From Marisa cornuarietis (lineage: Eukaryota; Mollusca; Gastropoda; Architaenioglossa; Ampullariidae), in assembly GCA_004794655.1 (NCBI GenBank), contig SMMW01000635.1, positions 1,706,001 to 1,770,000 on the forward strand: a stretch of 64,000 bases of DNA, read 5' to 3'. Below, one piece after another: positions 25,013 to 38,096 of the stretch. Each line of letters begins with the position of its first letter. Positions within the stretch are counted from its first letter, which is position 1. The translations under genes and the position numbers were made by a program. The notes below the pieces were generated by a model. It saw only the letters and a list, made by a program, of their open reading frames with translations. It was not told the DNA's origin and searched no databases.

Positions 25013-26500
25013 GCCAGCAACGCTCGGAGGATCTGTAACAAGCCCCTCCTTCCACCCTCGGCTCTTCCACGCAACTTCCTCCTGTACCCCTGACCTTTTC
25101 TCACTGTGGCCTTTCAGGCGGTCTCTAAATTACATGCTACTGTACCACTTTGTAAAGCCATGACACACAGATTGCTGCGGTACCAAAGGAGTTGCCCTCA
25201 CTTGATGCCGGACCGAGTCCGTAGGGGTTGAGATGTTCGAAGTTAAGACTCTTGCGACAATGACATCAATGATGGATGATCATTATCTTCGAGCTGACAG
25301 GTTTATAATACTAACACAATCACTGGATTTCTTCTCCTTTTTTCTTCTGTGCAATGGAATGTTGGGGTCAGAAAAGGGAGGAAATAAAGGGTGGGGGGGG
25401 GGTAAGGAAACCGGGTATTCCCGATAGCAGTTTTTTTTTCTCTTGCAAAACCTCAACCAGTCAGAAATATCAGTTATGCGCCTTATACAAGTCTCGGGAT
25501 AATGCAAAGTCCACAGTCCACAGCAGCGACAGCGAATAGCAGGCTACGTGGATGAAGTTTGTCTCTTCAACCTGCAACGGATGCAGCGGTTCAGTGCTGG
25601 GTAACCGATACGTGAACAAAAGAAAACTGCATCACTGTTGTTAACACGCCAGCATCCCAGGCACATGTAGGTGGGAGTCTTCGTTCGTCGATCACTTCGC
25701 CGCCCCTCGCACACAGCAGCTCAACCCATGCGCGTGCAGGCTACCAGTGAGGCAGCTGCGGTTCTCTCCCTTTTCTCTCTCACTTTCTCTCTCTCTCTCT
25801 CTTGCTCCCTCGCTCTACGCCAGCCACTGAAGCGAAAGATTTCGTGGAAACATAAGCTGTGGGAAGCACGGTGTGGGATTTTTCTCTCTGGTCCTGATGT
25901 CTGCGACCATCGGACGCCTGGTCTGTTATACAGGAAACTTCTGGAACTTTCAGCCAATCGCCGTGTGGTGTAGCGGCGCTGCGGAGGCTGGCAGCTGATG
26001 GCGTACTTTTCTCTCTTTTTTTTGGTCAAATCACGAAATATGTCGCTGAACTAGCTCGTCTAACTCTCATATTTAATCACGAAGCCACGAAAATTCACTG
26101 CTACAAAACCGAATCAAAAATAGTTTGGTAAGGACAGAGAAAATGTGAGAGGAATACTTGAACCTAAATCTATTATTTTTATTGTATTGCAGAGACAATC
26201 TTTGCTGCATAAAAATATTGTTACTTCCATTATTAATGCTGATTGGTAGTTTAGAGAAATGTTGGCTGCTTTTTCAGAACGTTGTAGTACTTAGATGGTA
26301 CTAGTATCCGTGATGGTTTGCAGGTACAGGTGTTTTTTTAACATAGATTTTTTGGTCCTTTCTCTCTTCTTTTTTGGAGTTTCAACGACTTTTAAGTCCA
26401 TATGTCACCGTGTTACTTTTTTCTAGCAATCATCTCTAATCATTTAGCAGCGAAAATCCTTTTCTCTTCTTTTTCTGACGCAAGCGAACACTCGATCATG

Positions 26501-26501
<1 letters not shown>
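25013..26501. other. Unassigned stretch
   Basis: The sequence is GC-balanced at 25013-26000 and AT-rich after that. It contains a G run near 25393-25401, CT tracts at about 25780-25803 and overlapping open frames on both strands (100-102 codons at 25671-26029) with no domain content. The 5' end of the candidate minus-strand gene could lie here, but nothing specific supports it. Confidence 0.4.
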
Positions 26502-26573
<72 letters not shown>

Positions 26574-26638
26574 AACACACACACACAAACACACACACAC
26601 ACACACACACATACAAACACACACACACAAACACACAC
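26502..26638. repeat. (CA)n microsatellite with CAAA interruptions
   Basis: About 33 CA dinucleotides, then repeated blocks in which ACAAAC or ATACAAAC interrupts CA runs at a regular spacing. The 183-codon plus frame and the 79-135-codon minus frames across it are repeat artefacts. Confidence 0.95.
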
Positions 26639-29133
26639 AGAGAGACAAACTGCACTCTCTTGCACACATGCACACAAAACATGACAAAGAAAAAAATACA
26701 AAAATATGCAAGCAGACAGACTGACAGAGAAACACAATCTAAGCGAAACCCAGTTAACAGGAGAACGTACCCTAAAATACAAACAAAGGAATTAACCGAC
26801 AAACAGACAGGTAGTTCAATGCGCTTAAAAGTAATGGAACTCCTCACCTGCTTCTCTCGGCGTGAAGCTGCTTCTCAGCAACTAGATCCACATCATACTT
26901 GCATCGACACAAGGGATTTTTTGTTGGTGATAATGCACCTAAGCGACGAGTGATGAAAAGGGAGTCAGTGGAGTGTGTACCCTGAGGACCTAAAGGTAAC
27001 CTTATGCTCCAAGGTTTAATTAAGTGAAGACAGAAAGAAGGAAACCTAGAAAAGCACTTGAGCACAAGATGGAGTTGGATGGGATCAACTTCAGTAGCAA
27101 GGGCATCAACCACAAGTCTGTGCACATCATTGTGCATGCGTGCACACAGAAATTCTCACACACTCCTACATCCTCTAAAGCAGACGGGTTCGTTTTGAAA
27201 GAACAGCACCAGACAGAAAATACAGGAAAAATATAAATCGCTGAGTACTAAATACTTGAAATTAAATAATTTCACTTGTAGCACGAGGTAGTCGTTTCGG
27301 ATGCAATATATCTCCGTCACTAACAGTGAATATTTTTTGGGTTCTTTTATTTGTTTGGTTTTTTTGTTTGTTTGTTTGGTTTTTTTTTTTTTGCTTTCGA
27401 ATAAATAGTTCAAATATCAGTCTTTGAACGGAGAAGTATGTCAGTGAAAGTATAAAAATATCCATTTTTAATCTCTTGGAGTTAAGTAACTGTTATCAGA
27501 CACAATTAGCTGACTCACGTGCTGAATAAAGAATGATTAGTTAAATTTTAAAAAAATGGAATTGTGTGGTTGGTTTTCCAGACAAGTGTTATTAGAAGAA
27601 ACGATAGCATTAGTAAAAGTCAAACCATATTCGAAGGAGACCACTTTGGCATCAATTTTTTCCTTCTCGAGAATAATGGAGCAAGATGAATAAGCAGTAT
27701 CGAGAATAATGGAGCAAGATGAATAAGATGCAAGATGAATAAGCAGTTCAACCATTAGATAAATTGATAAAAACAAAGAGATAAAATATGGAGATACACC
27801 CGATGAATGATTTATTTAAAAAAACAAAACAAAATAAATAATTTAAAACCGGACGGTTTAGAAGGAAACAACTCTGCTTTATTAGCAGGCTGGTTAGATG
27901 ACTGGTTGGTCAGTGTGGTTGGCCAGGCTGGCTGGTTGGTTTTCATCCACTGCTGTCAGCACACAACCGTTATCAAGACAGGTTATGAAAGTGTTGCTGT
28001 CCCCGCCCCTCCCAATCTCTGTATTATGGTGAGGTGATCTTGATAACAACATGCAAAGACTGTTTTTCTCGATGTGACCACCCGCAATCAGTCAATCACT
28101 GCGGGTGGAGAATAAAATGTGTGCGAAAGTAAATTCACTTAATTCTGATTTTTAAAAAAATGTTCGCGGGACGGCTGTGTCTCTGCACTTGATTTTTCTT
28201 TCCACATAAATACAGTTCTTCTCTGACGACCCCCTATGAAAAATGGTCTTCAGCTACTTTGCTTGATTGCTGTTGTTTTCACTGATGAACATGTGTACCA
28301 GTTTTTGTTTTGTTTTTCTGCTGAGTGGGTCCTACGCATGAGAATGAAGCAGACTAGGTTTGTCAGTAATATATGGCTATCCTTGCGACAAAATCTTGGA
28401 TGGAAGTGGAGTGAAGTTTTTTTGAAGTCTGTCCGTTCAGAGGTCAGGTTTCAGTTATCAATCTAAGGCTCCACCAGCATCCAATTCCACGCCTTTCTAC
28501 CATCGATAGAAAAGATGTTGACATGAGATCGAACCTCCCATCTTTCACATTGTGAGCAAACAGCTGTGGGGGGGGGGGATTTGGGGGAGGGCTGTTTATT
28601 TTTTTAATTTTTTTTCCTGCTGCTAATATTTCCGATAGTCTCGTTTAAACAAGAAGAACAGAGAAGGAATAAGAGAAAACAGAATAAACATTATTTATTG
28701 TGTAAGGATGCCGAAATTTATTTTCTTGAGAGGATGGTTGAAGTGGAGCTACAAAGAAGGGATAGAAAGGGATGAACAGAGCCCTGTTTTAAAGAACTAA
28801 TGTGATGCATACGGTCCATTTAGTATTGTCAAGAAAGATAAAAGAAACAATTACTAATCCTTCGCCCAGGAACACGCAAACACACAACTCTCCTTGTCAT
28901 CTGTTGAAGGGAAAAAGGTGCTGAGGTCCACGTTCCCCTCAACTGAGCGCCAAGACTCATAGTAAACAAACAATGGAGGATATTGACCTTTGACTTTATA
29001 ACAAACAACGCATATAAACGAGACAAGAGTACATTGAGAGGACCGGCTTAGGAAGCAGCGGGAAAGGCAAGTAGCGATGATAACAGCTGGGTGTGACAAA
29101 TATATTTAAATAAACGAAAGAGACATCTTTCCA

Positions 29134-29135
<2 letters not shown>
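26639..29135. other. Unassigned stretch
   Basis: Non-coding as far as can be judged. It includes a T-rich TTTG/T tract at 27340-27392, a degenerate GGTT/GGCT patch at 27888-27942 and a G run at 28567-28577. Opposing open frames at 26844-27236 overlap each other and cannot both be real. Neither has splice or domain support. Confidence 0.4.
27667..27745. repeat. Short tandem duplication, about 35 bp
   Basis: TCGAGAATAATGGAGCAAGA plus TGAATAAGCAGTA is repeated once, followed by a partial third copy (GCAAGATGAATAAGCAG). Confidence 0.85.

Positions 29136-29219
<84 letters not shown>
29136..29219. repeat. (GAT)n microsatellite
   Basis: 28 uninterrupted GAT triplets, giving a poly-Met frame that is an artefact. 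Confidence 0.97.
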
Positions 29220-29221
<2 letters not shown>

Positions 29222-29774
29222 CAGGCTCTTTTCTTCCCACCAAGGCTATCTGCCGGTATGTCTTTCTGCTTTGCTATCTTACTCTGTGCGTGAATATTAG
29301 TGAGCATGTTTGTAGGTATCTAAGTGTATATATATATATAGTACATCCATGTTGTATGAGGGCACATTGAATTACGTATTACACTAGCCATTATTTAATT
29401 TTATCGAAAAATAGTAAACTTAACCTACAATTTCTTCGCATGAATTTATGACCGGTGACCACATCCGAGAGAGTCTCAGGGTAAGTTTCTTGCTGAAGGG
29501 AGAGGGGGGTCACAGGAGATTTGTACTGACATGATTTATCGTTAGGATCGAGAGAAAGGTCAAAAACGAAAACGACATTAGCTCAGTGTTTGACAGTGTG
29601 GACGTGTGGGGCTTCTTACTTGGTCAGGCAAGAGCTGCTTTGTTAGCGATGCTTTCATTTACAGAATTCTTCTGTGAACCATGGACTCATCCGCTACGAG
29701 ACGTTTCGGCTACTGATCAAACCGTTTCAATGATGGCCTCGAGATCACACTAGAAATTAATTTTTACAAAAAAA

Positions 29775-30017
<243 letters not shown>

Positions 30018-30484
30018 CTGAACTTTGCCAATGGTGAATTTAACGGCCAAAATTGTTTTATTCCTTTGTTTTTTAGAACATACTTGGATTTATAAAACAA
30101 CTTGGCATCTTCTTATGAATGATGTCCCTTCACCTGACTGTCGTATGTGCCAGTGTAGAAGTGTTATATGGGGTGGACATACCTAAGTGGCTACAGGAAG
30201 CCATGATCGACCAGGTGGCTAGCACAGGTGTTAATGACGTCCAGGCAGAGAGAAATACCTGAGAGTTCTCCCACACCTAGTCGGTTGACAGGGGGAGAGG
30301 GAATTAGTCACCTGCCCACCACGACACCTGTAGGCGGGGCAGGGGGACTTGTCGCTGTTATCTACTACTTGATGATTGGAGGAGGAGTGAGTTGACCAAT
30401 GGCATCCCTTGTTGTATGCATCTGTGCGAATGTGCGAAGTGAAGTAGGTAAACAAGGATATTGCAATTATTTAATTTATTTGTT

Positions 30485-30485
30485 A

Positions 30486-30543
<58 letters not shown>

Positions 30544-30556
30544 CATCATCATCATC
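30485..30556. repeat. (AATC)n followed by (ATC)n
   Basis: Fourteen copies of the tetranucleotide ATCA followed by five ATC triplets. Confidence 0.95.
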
Positions 30557-32099
30557 AAAGTTCTGACCTGAAGTACTATACTTTTTTCTACAAAAGAAGA
30601 AATAAAATTAAAGAGAGCTCAGAATTGTAGATGAAGGGATTCGTAATAACCTCGGCTGAGCTTATGACACTTGAGAGGCTTTAATTACTTCGCTGCCGGT
30701 GATATATTTTGTTGTTCTTATTGCCAGAAAAGTTCAGTTGAAGAATATATCGTGTGGTTTTTACATCTTTATTAATTTAATTTTAGGAAATAGCAAAAAT
30801 ACAGAACATAAATTAATAAAGAAAGAACATAGAAAAACATAAATAAAAAAAATAAGCTCTAAAATTTCGCTGGACAGTTCGCTTCGCAATGCGTTTAGCA
30901 AATATTCTTGCTTTAATACTTTTATTATTTCTATAAAGACATGATCATCAGCTTGATCAGAAGCAAATTAACTCCGGCAATATTTTGAGTTTTAACCTGA
31001 GAACTAACAAAGCAAGGATTTATTTACAAAGGGGACTCCGTCAGTAGATGACAATGGTTAGGATTCGGAAGCTGGTTCGTTAGGCATGAAGATCATGGTA
31101 TGTTCGATGCTTGTCAAACATTTCCTAGAGTCTGCCTGCAGATGCAGTAAAACTCTGTGGAGCCTGTAAGTTTGAAGTGATGCCACGATGTTGGCGAGAA
31201 CATTAAGAGGGCGGCTCTTGTGGAACTGTTGTCGACTTCTGGCGTTGATTTGCTGCCCCCAGTGAAGAAGTAGTTCGCCCAGACAGCATGGAAATCAATC
31301 AGCCCGTATTCTCACGCCTCTTGACGCTCTTCTGCAGCAAAATGTTGTGAGTAAAGTCCCTTTGAAAACGGTTTGCCGTCTTAGGAGGAGCTTTTCAAAG
31401 TCTTCGGGCCAATTTTGCCTTCCCTCACAATATATTATTCCTGATTGAACTTTTTTTTTAAAATGTCATCTTCGGTATTATGTAGTTCTTTTGTATGTGT
31501 CCGATGGTAAAATAATAACCATCTTTTATTTTTTATGCCAATCTATTATGCCCGCTTCTATCGGACATTAAAATTAAATGCTCTGGCAATTAAAATTTGT
31601 TTACAGAAAGACAAGTACAATAAAATCCTTTTTCGTTTTCTTGTTAGCGAAAAATGGGGAAAACTGTTTTGAATGCAGACTTCTATCAACTTGGAATATT
31701 GTTAGCAGACAACCGACTCTGTGGCTGGAAGACATTTACTCGGAACCAGAAACCTCGTCAAATCGTCGACAGTCAGTGTCCAGAGGCTAAGGACAGACGC
31801 ACCCAACTGCAGAGAGAAAAATATTCGTGCCTAAAGAACAGTCTTGCTTTGGTCCGCTTGCGTGCAGGTCTTTTCTTTTAGATATTTATCTCAGGATGTC
31901 AAACAAAAACGCATCAGCATCGCTCTTTTGAACGCCGGCGATAACTCAGTCGAGGCCAGAATTAATGTCCATCGTGTAGCCCGCCATGTGGGTGACTCGG
32001 ATGTACCCTGCCTGTGGTCGAGCCTGAGAACTCATCTTGAAGGGGGAGACCCTAGCTTCCTCCTATTCTTGAGCACTTTCTTCCACTCAGTCTATACAA
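30557..32099. other. Unassigned stretch
   Basis: AT-rich DNA at 30560-31020, then mixed composition. Two overlapping plus frames at 31578-31881 give unrelated peptides and have no support. No repeat or gene recognised. Confidence 0.4.
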
Positions 32100-32372
32100 A
32101 GTGATCTTCGCTTACTGGCTTTTACTTGTTTATGGAAAGTTGCGACGATTTTTGTTTCCGAAAGGTGTTGATGCATCATCGGTCTCAGAGTGGTTTAACT
32201 CTCTTATCCGTGGATCAACATTTGGGAACCTGACAGCAGTAAACTACGAATATTGATGTTTGACTTTATGTAGGACAGTAGCTGTAATCTCGAAAGAACT
32301 GGGATTTGAACGCTATTTATCGCACTGATATACTGGTCGAGCGGTGACTACACTGGTCAAAACTTTCGTCGG
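32100..32372 (-). mobile_element. Degenerate tRNA-derived SINE candidate
   Basis: On the minus strand a tRNA-like head is visible: AGTGTAGTCACCGCTCGACC (around 32337-32356), followed about 40 bp later by a good box B, GCGTTCAAATCCC (32301-32313). Downstream the sequence shares TGATCCACGGA with the candidate SINE at 17.3 kb, at a similar distance from box B. The 3' end and any target-site duplication are unclear. A decayed SINE is more likely than a functional tRNA, because the acceptor-stem halves do not match. Confidence 0.4.
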
Positions 32373-35300
32373 ACCTCACTGACCCTAACGTGGATCGAGT
32401 TTAGTTAGCACGATGATGTTTAAGCCAAGTTTGTTCTCCAAAGGTTTTGTGCCATTGTCTTGACATTCTGAAACCGTGTTCATTATTTATTTATTTATTT
32501 ACAGGGAAGATAATTGTGTATCTGTGTTCAGAGTGTGCCACCCCTTTGGTGAAACGTAGCATATTGATATCCTTTTGTGTTGTGTATTCCACTTACTGTT
32601 TATTTTACATTATTATAAGAGAAAATCTCAAAGAGTGGTTTACAATTCTGGTTTTGGGATAAGTAAAAAAATTCATTGTAAGCCCACTTTCAGATCTGTG
32701 TTCTCTGCTGTGTGAAAGGACATGTCAGAGACTTATGCAAGCAGCACAAGGTGAGGTGGTACAGCAGGACAGACCTGGCAATCCTACCCCCATCCTTTTT
32801 TCTATTTTATTTCCATTCTTTCTTTATTCTGTGTTCTACTTCTTGTTATACCTCAATTTCCTCCCCTGCAGATGAACTTAATACGTTTGCAGCACTAAAT
32901 CAAGCCCAGTGTCCAGTGAAGACATAGGTATCCTCATAAAAAACATTGCAGAAAGAATTAACTGTCAGCCTGTCAGAGTGTCTTCAGTCAACGATAGTTC
33001 TTCAGTCTTTCATTAGTCTGGCGAAACTAACCGTATGTGAGAAATCCACACAAACAAGAAATCTCATCTGAAGAAAAGGATGACAAGAGGTCCTGTTCTC
33101 CCGGCCCTCCTCTCTCCCCGCCCTACATTGTGTGGAACATAGAGAGAGCTCTCTGAACAGATATTTGCCATTTGTAGTGTCCCATGTGATCTGACACATA
33201 GCTTCGTAAAGTCTAAAGCCATTTCCTGAACAACAAAAGGCTGCAGAATCTGGATTCATTGTTACCATGAATCTTGCTTAACTTAAGAAGGTGACAGGAT
33301 GTCTTGCGCCTCGCACCAAGGTTCCAGAGCTACTGACTTCGATGTTTTGCTTTGGATGTGATACCGTTTAGTATTGCTTAGTTTATTTCTTGTCATGGAT
33401 GTGTGCGAAAGAATAACATTGATATGCTCGTATTTGTTGTCTGGATTGCCTGCGTGTACGCTGATACAAGCGTTGCTAGTCGACAGATGCTCTGAGCTCG
33501 ATAATGAACAACTTTCCCCAAAAGTTTACTTCTTTAGATTGTTGGCAGCACCGATCTGCTTTTGGTGTGAGTCCTTTTGGGGGAAATTTATATTCTTTTG
33601 TTTTCACACTGGACATGCTCATTACACTGATTTACGAGTAGCTTGTCCCAAGAGAAAAGCACACTATGTACCTCCCTTATTCCCGTGTCTTCCATTCCTT
33701 GGGGGAAAGATCTTGGCATGCGAAGTGGTATCGTGAAGTCTGCAAACATCTGTCGCTTAACAAACAAGTAAAAAAGCCCAAAGTTCATTCTTGGTAATAG
33801 ATTCATAAAACTCATAGTATTTGTTTGTTGTGGAAATCGGTCTCTAATATTATTATTCCATTATTACACTGGAATTTAAAGATCCAGTAGTGTGAAAAAT
33901 AGCTCAGCGTAAAAGTTACTATTTTCGGAAAATATGGGTGAATATTCCTTTTTTCATTTTTTAAGATACATGCCTAGGACATCACCACACGCTAAAAGAA
34001 GTCAGTAATACAAGGACCAGAACTGTACATGGAAATTTTCAAGTTGTCAAGGCGTCAGTTAGTGGAAGAGCTGGGACTATATTTTAATTGCAAATAATTG
34101 CAAGTTATTTCACTACTTTAACTCTTTCAGTCCATTGTGATGTTTGTATGTGTGTATCTCGAGAACAGAAACAATGTTTTCACCCAGATTTTAGGAATAA
34201 ATATCAAACTAAATCGTCTCCCGTTATTACAGGTAATATTTCCACCCTACTAAAAGTTTCATCTCTTTTACCAAAAGAACGCAGAGAAAAGTCTCTTGAA
34301 TGTAGGAAGAATAAAACTGCGTGCAGTAAAAAACATGAAACTTCTGCAACAGTTTGTGCAATGCTAAAAAAAGATAAGATGAAAACAATGTTGTTGAATA
34401 TATAGCAACATCATGTGTTAACATATGTTGTTTGTTGTATTTGATCCTAAATGAGTGAAGGAAATGTCCCAGGTTCGTGTCTCTGAATGACGAATGAAAA
34501 TGTCGGTTTTTACTACCTACCATGTCATTTTTCCTTTTTTTCTGTAATAGAAAATTCGAGCACAAAGCTGTCTGTAGTATTCTTCACACCCTTTGGGGCA
34601 GCCATTTTCGATGTGTTTTTGCCAAATATAGTTTGATTCAGTTCAGCTGTTACATGACTTTGTTAAGTAATGTGCAGTCCATTCTGATTGTTTTATTTAT
34701 GATAGATAGATAGATAGATATTATTTTAACACTTGGCAGCCTCCGGTTTAAATTTTTGCTAATCAAACAACACAGACTTACTAAGCACGATTAAAAATCT
34801 ATCATGAACAGGATTTATATCACTGGTCAACACAAAACCAGTTCGGGGTTGATTATTAATTTAATTAAGAACGAAGCTCAGACTGCATTAACAAGGTCCA
34901 GATCGCCAAGTGACATTCAGCTCCATTGATCTCTCGTGCAGGCTGATAAGACCGCTTATAAAGAACTATACCTCGCATCAGCAATGTTTAATGTCTTAAT
35001 TATTCGATTTCGTGGCATAACAACCAAAAACAGACACTTATCATATCACTGCTCCCTGCGAGCGAGAGAGAGAGAAAAAGAGAGATAGGTAAGATAAGTA
35101 CGATAACCCAATATTTGTAGATTTAATAAATAATTTATTTTAAATTCATTTGTTCCTTAAATGTGTTAATCGCTACAATATCATAATACTACAGCAAAAG
35201 CATAAAATATTCAGAATAATATAACATTTAAAACCTGCTCTCCGTAACAGTATTAGTTGATGGATGTAGACGGGTTGACTGTGTTACAAGATTTTACCTG

Positions 35301-36147
35301 CTTTGAATTATTCAGTTTTTTTTTTGGAAGAAAATAATCTGTATGAATCAGTGTCAGATCGCCTCAGTGTCTAGTGTATAGGTGGCTGCTAAGGTACCGG
35401 GAAGAAAACCGTTAGTTTGCGATTAAAGCCCATCACGACCTGCAAGTAACAGAAAAACAGAAGTTGTGGAAGTTGAGAAGATAGAAGGCGAGACATAGAT
35501 TGTGCAGCCACCTGACTGCTTTGTGTTTTGCGGTGGTGATATCTAAAAGCGGTATTAAGGAGAGTGGTGCCGGAAATCTCATGACACGAAACCTCTGGAA
35601 TCTGCGGCGTCTGCGATATCGATGATGGTATTGGAAACAACCCGCAGCCGAGAGACAAGACAATAAGAAATACAATGAAGGGAAGTATGGCGGGGGGAAG
35701 TAAGTGTCAGACAGGCAGACAGCTAAGGCTCGATATCTGCATACACTAAAAATCCGTCAGACCTGCTCGCCTCACTGACTCGACAACAGCTGTGAGCAAA
35801 GTTTGAAGACCGTAGATCGCGTGAACCACTCCCTCTCTCTCTCCTACCCCACGCACCCGACTTCTGGACTGAATCCCCGCGGTCCGTATGTGACCTTCTT
35901 TGGCCGAACCCGTTCAGAGTAGGGTGGACATTAAACTCTGTAACAGTTTTTTGTTTTTTTTTAAACCCTGCAGTCCACTTTGCATGAAGATATTTGCAAA
36001 GGAAGCATGAAGACACAATACATCTGTCCATCCTGGAGGGTCATCGTCCACGTTCCTAGACGGATTTACTTCATCTACTGGAATGTGCAGACTCATTGTC
36101 ACACCAACAAATACACTTACATGTCCGACACTTACACCACAAAGACC
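32373..36147. other. Unassigned stretch
   Basis: AT-rich overall with no supported exon. It contains a TTTA run at 32483-32500, a GATA microsatellite at 34701-34720 and GA tracts near 35063-35085. Open frames of 60-120 codons on both strands carry no domain signature. Confidence 0.4.
34701..34720. repeat. (GATA)5 microsatellite
   Basis: Five GATA copies. Confidence 0.9.
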
Positions 36148-36159
36148 GGTAGCTAATCA
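36148..36159 (-). repeat. LINE target-site duplication, 3' copy
   Basis: GGTAGCTAATCA here is identical to 39743-39754. Part of it (ATCA) merges with the TCAG repeat tail, so the true duplication may be 8-12 bp. Confidence 0.85.
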
Positions 36160-36178
36160 GTCAGTCAGTCAGTCAGTC
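36155..36178 (-). repeat. (TGAC)n LINE tail that supplies the RT stop codon
   Basis: On the plus strand this is TCAG repeated about five times. Read on the minus strand, the RT frame runs directly into it and terminates at a TGA formed by the repeat (…ACG ACT GAC TGA). Confidence 0.85.
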
Positions 36179-38073
36179 GTCCCTTGCCTGGCACCTGGCG
36201 TTGGGGGGAGCACATGGATAGACGCGGCAGCTGATAGGGCCCGCCACTCTTGCCTGTTTTGGGCAATAGTCAGCAGGTCCTGTACAGGACGACCAGTCCA
36301 GTCTTTGACGTTCGTAAGCCAGTTCTTTCTCTGACCACCGCGGCGTCGGCTACCCTCCAAGGTGCCTTGAAGGATAGTCTTCGACAAGGTGTCGTGCCGG
36401 GTTACATGGCCAAAGAAGACCAGCTTACGTCGCTTGACTGTTGATAGTAGAGGTTCCTGGTGTCCTACCAGTGTGGCAATCTTGTTTCTTACAAAGTCGT
36501 TGGTTTTGTGTTCTTTGTATGAGATCCGGAGCAGCCTCCTCAGACACTTGTGCTCGAATGCCTGGATTCTCCTTTCTGTTTCGGCGAGTAGAGTCCACGT
36601 GTCGCATCCGTAGAGCAGGATCGGCACTACCAGGGATTTGTATAGCCTGTACTTGGTAGTGAACCTTATCTTGTGGCTATGCCAGATCCTATCTAGCCTA
36701 GCCATTGCTGCTGTTGCTGTTGCGATCCTGATGCGGATATCTTGCGTGGAGCTGCCGTCCTTGGAGAGAGTGGCTCCCAAGTACTTGAAGCTGCTTACCT
36801 CTTCGAGCTGTACCCCGTTCATATAGATCTCTGCTTTGCCGTTGCCATTGATCATAACTTTGCTCTTTTCTGTGCTTGTCTCCATTCCATATGCGTTTGA
36901 GCTGTCTGTCAGTCTGTTGGTGAGGTCTTGCAGTTCCTTGTTTGTACCTGCTAACAGATCTATATCATCTGCAAAGCGTAGGTTGCAGATTGGTCTTCCA
37001 CCGATTGAAATGGAGGTATGGTGGTCATGAAGAGCTTCAAGCATGATGTTCTCCAAGAATATATTAAACAACACGGGTGATAGGGGACATCCTTGACGTA
37101 CCCCTACTGTGGTACGAAAGTAAGCTCCTATTTGGTTGTTAAGCAAAACTGTACTCGTTGAGCTGTTATACAACGCTTCAACGACTTGGACAAGCCCTTC
37201 TTCAATGTTGAATTTCCGCATCACATGCCATAGCCCCTCGTGCCAGACTCTGTCAAATGCCTTCTTAAAGTCAATGAAGTTGTGGTAAAGGTCCCGCTGA
37301 TGCTGCAGATGCTTTTCTATAAGAAGACGACAGTTGAAGATCTGCTCAACTGTGCTTCTACGTGGTCTGAAGCCAGCCTGTTCTTCTGCTAGCAGCTCTT
37401 CTGCGGTGGTTCTGATGCGGTTCTGTATGACCTTCAGCATGACTTTGCTTGGGTGACTGATAAGGCTTATTGTTCTGTAGTTCTGACACTGTTTGCTGTT
37501 TCCTTTCTTTGGGAGGGGAATGATTAGTGACTGCGTCCATTCTCTGGGCCATTCCTTGCACTCCCAGACTCTTTGGCACAGAACAGTTAGGGCTTTTGTA
37601 GTTGCTTCCCCACCCTGCTTGAGCAGCTCAGCTGGTACATTATCAACGCCTGGTGACTTTCCTCCCTTCAGACTATGTACAGCTTTTTCGACCTCTTCCC
37701 GTAGGACTGGTATGTCTGCAGGTTCACTGTCTCTAGTCTGGTTGTTTTGGAGAATGTTGGCGTCGGTCTTCAGCTGGTAATTGTACAGGTCCTTGCAGTA
37801 TTCTGTCCATCGGTTGAGTACAGCATTGCCTTCTGTGAGAAGGTGACCATTGCTGTCTTCGATGACTGAGATCTTTTGCTGGTCTGTCTTAGTGAGGGTC
37901 TTTAGAAGTTGGTAGGCCTTTTTGCTGTCACCTCGTGCCATTCCAACCTCTATGTCCTGGCACTGCTTCTCGATCCAGCTCTCTCTAGCTGCCTTCATCC
38001 CTTTCTTAATGGCACAATTCACTTCTTTGTATTTGGTTGCTGCTTCTGGTTTGCTTTTCTTTTCTCTCTTCAA
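36169..38073 (-). CDS. LINE reverse transcriptase region
   Basis: About 634 codons open, with no in-frame ATG at the boundary (the upstream frame is simply cut by the frameshift). RT motifs in order: LHS of RT with KSPGVDNVPAELLK, then GFRPRRSTVEQI; motif A FKKAFDRV at 37250-37277 with the catalytic Asp; motif B GVRQGCPLSPVLFN at about 37062-37106; motif C FADD at 36963-36980; then KYLGATLSKDG. The C-terminal part carries the FFGHVTRHD and RRRGGQRKNW blocks typical of RTE-like elements. It copies element RNA at the nicked target (target-primed reverse transcription) in the nucleus. No internal stop. Because it is out of frame with the endonuclease, this copy is probably not autonomous unless frameshifting occurs. 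Confidence 0.92.
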   Translation of the reverse strand: MKREKKSKPEAATKYKEVNCAIKKGMKAARESWIEKQCQDIEVGMARGDSKKAYQLLKTLTKTDQQKISVIEDSNGHLLTEGNAVLNRWTEYCKDLYNYQLKTDANILQNNQTRDSEPADIPVLREEVEKAVHSLKGGKSPGVDNVPAELLKQGGEATTKALTVLCQRVWECKEWPREWTQSLIIPLPKKGNSKQCQNYRTISLISHPSKVMLKVIQNRIRTTAEELLAEEQAGFRPRRSTVEQIFNCRLLIEKHLQHQRDLYHNFIDFKKAFDRVWHEGLWHVMRKFNIEEGLVQVVEALYNSSTSTVLLNNQIGAYFRTTVGVRQGCPLSPVLFNIFLENIMLEALHDHHTSISIGGRPICNLRFADDIDLLAGTNKELQDLTNRLTDSSNAYGMETSTEKSKVMINGNGKAEIYMNGVQLEEVSSFKYLGATLSKDGSSTQDIRIRIATATAAMARLDRIWHSHKIRFTTKYRLYKSLVVPILLYGCDTWTLLAETERRIQAFEHKCLRRLLRISYKEHKTNDFVRNKIATLVGHQEPLLSTVKRRKLVFFGHVTRHDTLSKTILQGTLEGSRRRGGQRKNWLTNVKDWTGRPVQDLLTIAQNRQEWRALSAAASIHVLPPTPGARQGTTD

Positions 38074-38096
38074 GGCCCTCCTTTGGTCACAGAGGT

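Noticed and set aside
26402..26953. 183-codon plus frame with poly-(His-Thr)
   Set aside because: Its core is the CA microsatellite. The flanks show no coding signature.
29136..29219. Tail of another LINE, since the second LINE ends in ATGATGA
   Set aside because: The upstream sequence shows no RT C-terminal blocks on the plus strand.
32280..32372. Functional tRNA gene
   Set aside because: Box B and part of box A are present, but no matching acceptor stem or clear anticodon arm. A SINE head is the better explanation.
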